This document shows positions 61,128-64,000 of a stretch of DNA of 64,000 bases, piece after piece (the first letter of the stretch is position 1; each line of letters opens with the position of its first letter). Location of the stretch: NCBI RefSeq assembly GCF_901827185.1, contig NZ_LR594671.1, forward strand, positions 4,892,001-4,956,000. Reading direction: 5' to 3'. The notes beneath the pieces are model-generated. The model did not search any database, had not been told where the DNA came from, and worked only from the letters and a program-made list of their open reading frames with translations. The translations under genes were made by a program, and so were the position numbers. This DNA is from Variovorax sp. PBL-E5 (GTDB taxonomy: Bacteria; Pseudomonadota; Gammaproteobacteria; Burkholderiales; Burkholderiaceae_C).

Positions 61128-61265
61128 GCGACAGCCGATCGCCGGGATGTCGCGGTGCATCCCTCACTTTTTTGCAGTACTGAATCACGCTCCTTCCCTA
61201 TTCCGGATCGCCGAGTCCAACGAGAGAATTCCCTTCATCGCATCACTCCTTCGAGGTGGAAAAAC

Positions 61266-62333
61266 ATGGAATTCGGCGTATTCATTCTGGCCCAGCAGCG
61301 TGGCTATCACCAGACTTCGCAGCAAGTCATCCAGAACTCGATCGAGCAGACGGTGGTGGCGGAGCAGGCAGGCTTCAACACGGCCTGGTATGCAGAGCAT
61401 CACTTCAACAACTACTCGCTCTCGCCTTCGCCGCTGATGATGATTGCGCACATGGCGGCCAAGACCCGGCGCATTCGTCTGGGCTCTGCCGTGTGCATTC
61501 TTCCGCTGTATCACCCCGCACGCTTCCTGGCCGAGGTGGGCTTTGTGGACACGGTGTCCAATGGCCGCCTGGAGCTCGGCATCGGCTCAGGCTACCAGGA
61601 GTTCGAGTTTCAGCGCTTCGGCGTGAAGATCGAAGACTCGGGCGCAATCTACAACGAGTTTCTGGACCTCCTGCCCAAGGGCTTGACCCAGAAGATCGTT
61701 GAATACGACGGCAAATACCTCCAGCTGCCGCCCAGCTCCATCGCCGTGCGTCCCGTGCAGGATCCGATGCCGCCGCTCTGGATCACCTCGGGCAATCCCG
61801 TCACCCTGGGTCGGGGCGTTCGCGAAGGCCACAACCTGTTCGTGACGGCGCTGCTCAACGGCACGGAAGCGATCGTGGCCTTGCGCGAACGCCTGGAGAA
61901 GGTGGCGCAGGACAACGGCGCGGATCTCGATGACGACGTGAAGTTCGGCTTTCTGCGCTGCGCATTCGCGTCGGACAAGCAGTCCGAGATCGATGCTTAC
62001 CTGGACAACGCGCGCTTTCAGCGCCGCATCTCGGAGAGTCTCAAGTTCCGCCGTGCGCAGTCCGACGATGGCTACATGGTCAAGGAGGTGCCATCGGCCA
62101 CGGACCCTACGTTCGAGCAACTGCGCAAGAACCTGCCCGTGGGCTCGGTCAATCAGGTCATCGACAGGATGCTGGAAGAAATCAGCATCCTGCGCCCCAA
62201 GCACATCGCGCTGCAGACGCAGCTGGGCGATTGCGACCAGGCCACCATGCTGCGCCAGATCGAGCTGTGGGGCGAAAGGATCATCCCGGCGATTCGCAAG
62301 GAAGTCGAATCGATGAACGCAGTGTCCGCCTGA
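61266..62333 (+). CDS. Luciferase-like flavin monooxygenase (LLM), copy 2
   Basis: 355 residues, same architecture and most residues as copy 1 at 58916 (shared MEFGVFILAQQRGYHQTS opening, RFLAEVGFVDTVSNGRLELGIGSGY, LRPKHIALQTQLGD). Differences cluster in the C-terminus. Both look intact, so the pair may form a heteromeric monooxygenase or recognise different substrates. Followed by the flavin reductase. Confidence 0.9.
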   Translation: MEFGVFILAQQRGYHQTSQQVIQNSIEQTVVAEQAGFNTAWYAEHHFNNYSLSPSPLMMIAHMAAKTRRIRLGSAVCILPLYHPARFLAEVGFVDTVSNGRLELGIGSGYQEFEFQRFGVKIEDSGAIYNEFLDLLPKGLTQKIVEYDGKYLQLPPSSIAVRPVQDPMPPLWITSGNPVTLGRGVREGHNLFVTALLNGTEAIVALRERLEKVAQDNGADLDDDVKFGFLRCAFASDKQSEIDAYLDNARFQRRISESLKFRRAQSDDGYMVKEVPSATDPTFEQLRKNLPVGSVNQVIDRMLEEISILRPKHIALQTQLGDCDQATMLRQIELWGERIIPAIRKEVESMNAVSA

Positions 62334-62363
62334 AGCGCGGATCGACAGGCAGAAAGGATCGCT

Positions 62364-63161
62364 ATGCGTGTGCACCTCACCAATGCCGGAGCCATCACCT
62401 TGTGTGAGTCCTCGGTCTTCGACCGACTCGATGTGCTGGTCGATCCCCAATCGCCGGCGCGGCTGGAGCAGGCGATCGCCCGCATAGGCAGCCGTGACGG
62501 CGCAGGCCATGTGCGGCTGTCGCCGTCCGTGCTGCGCTTCCTGTCGGACCATGCCGGAGCCGCCGAATGGGAAGCCGACTTCAACGCGATGATCGGCTAC
62601 GCCGCCAGCAAGGGCTGGCTGGACGATCAGGGTCGGGTGCGTGCGCATCTGACGTTCCGCGAAGCCGACGAAGTGGTGTCGGAGTCCGACTTCAAGTCCG
62701 CCATGCGCGCGCTGCCCGCCGGCATCAGCGCCGTGACCTGCGGCAGCGGCGACGAGATGGTGGGCATGATCGTGTCCAGCCTGACGTCGATCTCGGCAGA
62801 TCCGCCGATGGTGGGTTTCTTTGCGCACCAGAACTCCTCCATCCGCGCGAAGTTGCTGGAGAGCGGCCGCTTTGCAGCCAACGTGCTGGGCGAAGAGCAT
62901 CACGACGTGATCTCCACCTTTCTGAGCGCGCCTCAAGGCCTCGCCCGCTTCGCCAATGGCAGCTGGGCAGAAGGTGATCACCAGGTCCCCGTGCTGACCG
63001 ATGCGCTCGCCAGCATGGAGTGCGACATCGTGTGCACGCATCCGTTGGGCACGCATGATCTCATCGTGGGCAAGATCCGCAAGACGGCGTGTTCCTCCGC
63101 GAATCCGGTGGTGCATTTCAATGCGGCGACGCACAGCCTGGTGCCGGTGCAGACGCACTGA
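62364..63161 (+). CDS. Flavin reductase with an N-terminal extension
   Basis: 265 residues. The C-terminal domain (about 110-265) is the HpaC-like FMN/FAD reductase fold: FKSAMRALPAGISAVTCG, GMIVSSLTSISADPPMVGFFAHQNSSI, FAANVLGEEH. The first 105 residues form an extra helical/strand region I do not recognise. Most stand-alone reductases of this type lack it. Likely supplies reduced FMN to the LLM monooxygenases upstream; the extension may dock the partner. Confidence 0.85.
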   Translation: MRVHLTNAGAITLCESSVFDRLDVLVDPQSPARLEQAIARIGSRDGAGHVRLSPSVLRFLSDHAGAAEWEADFNAMIGYAASKGWLDDQGRVRAHLTFREADEVVSESDFKSAMRALPAGISAVTCGSGDEMVGMIVSSLTSISADPPMVGFFAHQNSSIRAKLLESGRFAANVLGEEHHDVISTFLSAPQGLARFANGSWAEGDHQVPVLTDALASMECDIVCTHPLGTHDLIVGKIRKTACSSANPVVHFNAATHSLVPVQTH

Positions 63162-63188
63162 CCTTTCCACACTTTCACTCTGCAACCC

Positions 63189-63962
63189 ATGCCCTCTTCC
63201 ACCACATTCGATCGCAACGCGCTACAGGGCAAGGCGGCCGTGGTCACCGGCGCATCCGGTGGGCTCGGCCTCGCCATCTGCCAGCATCTCCAGTCGATGG
63301 GCGCGCAGGTGGTGCAGGTCGACATCAGCTATCCGGCGGCCCCCACCGAGGCCGATGGCATGCTGGCGGTGCACTGCGACATTGCAGACCCCGCATCGAT
63401 CATCGCGATGGCAGATCGGGTGCGTACGCGTTTCGGTCGTTGCGATGTGCTGGTGAACAACGCAGCCATCACTTCGTCGCCAGTGGGCCTCGAGACATTC
63501 CCGATCGAGTTGTGGGACCGCATCTTCCACGTGAATCTGCGCGGCGCCTTGCTGTGCGCGCAGGCACTGGTGCCGATGATGTTCGACCAGCAAGCGGGCA
63601 GCATCATCAATGTGGCGTCGATCGCCGCGCAGGTGGCGACGCGGGTCGGCGCATACGGGCCGACCAAAGCCGCCATGCGGGCCTTGACTCACCAGATGGC
63701 GGTGGAATGGGGGCCGCGCGGCATCCGCGCGAACGCCATCAGCCCCGGCATGATCCGCACGCCGTTGTCGGAAGTGCACTACCGCGATGAGGCCAAGTTG
63801 CAAAGCCGCATGTCCAAGATTCCCGCGCGGCGCATCGGCCGCCCCGCGGACATCGCGGATGCCGTGTGCTTCCTGGCGAGCGACGCGTCCACGTACATCA
63901 ACGGGCAGGACATCGTGGTCGACGGCGGATTCCTGAAGGCCTCGCTGGTCAACCTCTACTGA
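63189..63962 (+). CDS. Short-chain dehydrogenase/reductase
   Basis: 257 residues: TGASGGLGLAI cofactor loop, NNAA, Ser in NVASIAAQVATRVG, YGPTK catalytic pair, IVVDGGFLKA. Starts 27 bases after the flavin reductase stop, last in the plus-strand monooxygenase unit. Oxidises or reduces an alcohol/ketone intermediate. Confidence 0.92.
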   Translation: MPSSTTFDRNALQGKAAVVTGASGGLGLAICQHLQSMGAQVVQVDISYPAAPTEADGMLAVHCDIADPASIIAMADRVRTRFGRCDVLVNNAAITSSPVGLETFPIELWDRIFHVNLRGALLCAQALVPMMFDQQAGSIINVASIAAQVATRVGAYGPTKAAMRALTHQMAVEWGPRGIRANAISPGMIRTPLSEVHYRDEAKLQSRMSKIPARRIGRPADIADAVCFLASDASTYINGQDIVVDGGFLKASLVNLY

Positions 63963-63984
63963 CGACTTTGCCGCCGCGCAGCGC

Positions 63985-64000
63985 TCAGAAGGCGTGGCTG
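63985..64000 (-). CDS. 3' end of a minus-strand gene, possibly a porin
   Basis: Only the stop and the last four codons, Ser-His-Ala-Phe, are inside the window. A C-terminal phenylalanine after His-Ala matches the porin at 9722-10954 (ends RHAF), so an outer-membrane barrel is plausible. Too little is visible to be sure a gene is present. Confidence 0.3.

Noticed and set aside
1..64000. CRISPR arrays, tRNA or rRNA genes, phage or integrative-element boundaries
   Set aside because: No regularly spaced repeats, cloverleaf-like sequences, integrase or phage genes were seen. The IS110 element is the only mobile element I can support.

Overview
The window reads as high-GC chromosomal DNA of a betaproteobacterium, most likely order Burkholderiales (Comamonadaceae- or Alcaligenaceae-like). 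The reasons are four Bug/TctC-type periplasmic receptors, a Burkholderiales-type general porin, and many catabolic operons each beside its own LysR, AraC, GntR or Crp regulator. No rRNA, tRNA, CRISPR array or phage genes were seen. The content is accessory catabolism: uptake and breakdown of small sulfonated, nitrogenous or carboxylated molecules.

Layout. (1) 1-6.1 kb: a minus-strand operon (ABC ATPase, permease, NMT1/SsuA-like binding protein, NodB-type deacetylase, Bug receptor, amidohydrolase running off the left edge), divergent from a Crp/Fnr regulator. (2) 6.2-20.4 kb: two related modules built from BKACE (DUF849) enzymes, TauD/TfdA dioxygenases and OruR-like AraC regulators, with a porin, MFS carrier, quinone oxidoreductase, Bug receptors, two unknown helical proteins and a decayed tauD copy. 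(3) 20.4-36.8 kb: an ABC transporter plus MmgE/PrpD, then an acyl-CoA carboxylase/CoA-transferase cluster. An IS110-family element is inserted exactly between the last carboxylase gene and mmgE. Its upstream non-coding DNA carries a bridge RNA whose guide segments match both the insertion site and the element ends. (4) 36.8-42.4 kb: an FMN reductase gene, then a compact minus-strand bacterial microcompartment (BMC) operon. The BMC operon reads TauD-family dioxygenase, acylating aldehyde dehydrogenase, BMC-T, small EutQ/EutT-like protein, BMC-P, BMC-H, BMC-T. (5) 42.7-48.7 kb: MFS carrier, LysR regulator, a second NMT1-like ABC importer and a GlxA-type regulator. (6) 48.7-56.6 kb: a seven-gene beta-oxidation-like operon. 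(7) 57-64 kb: SMP-30 hydrolase, LysR regulator, two paralogous luciferase-like monooxygenases around a Bug receptor, flavin reductase and SDR.

How they work together. Importers bring in anionic organics. Dioxygenases or flavin monooxygenases cleave them to aldehydes or acids, and CoA transferases, carboxylases and beta-oxidation enzymes carry the products on. The BMC operon is the most unusual unit. It puts an O2-dependent Fe(II)/2-oxoglutarate dioxygenase at the head of a shell operon, directly followed by a CoA-acylating aldehyde dehydrogenase. Both enzymes end in a linker plus a short helix resembling a BMC encapsulation peptide. My reading is a small metabolosome that confines an aldehyde released by the dioxygenase; its substrate is not determined.
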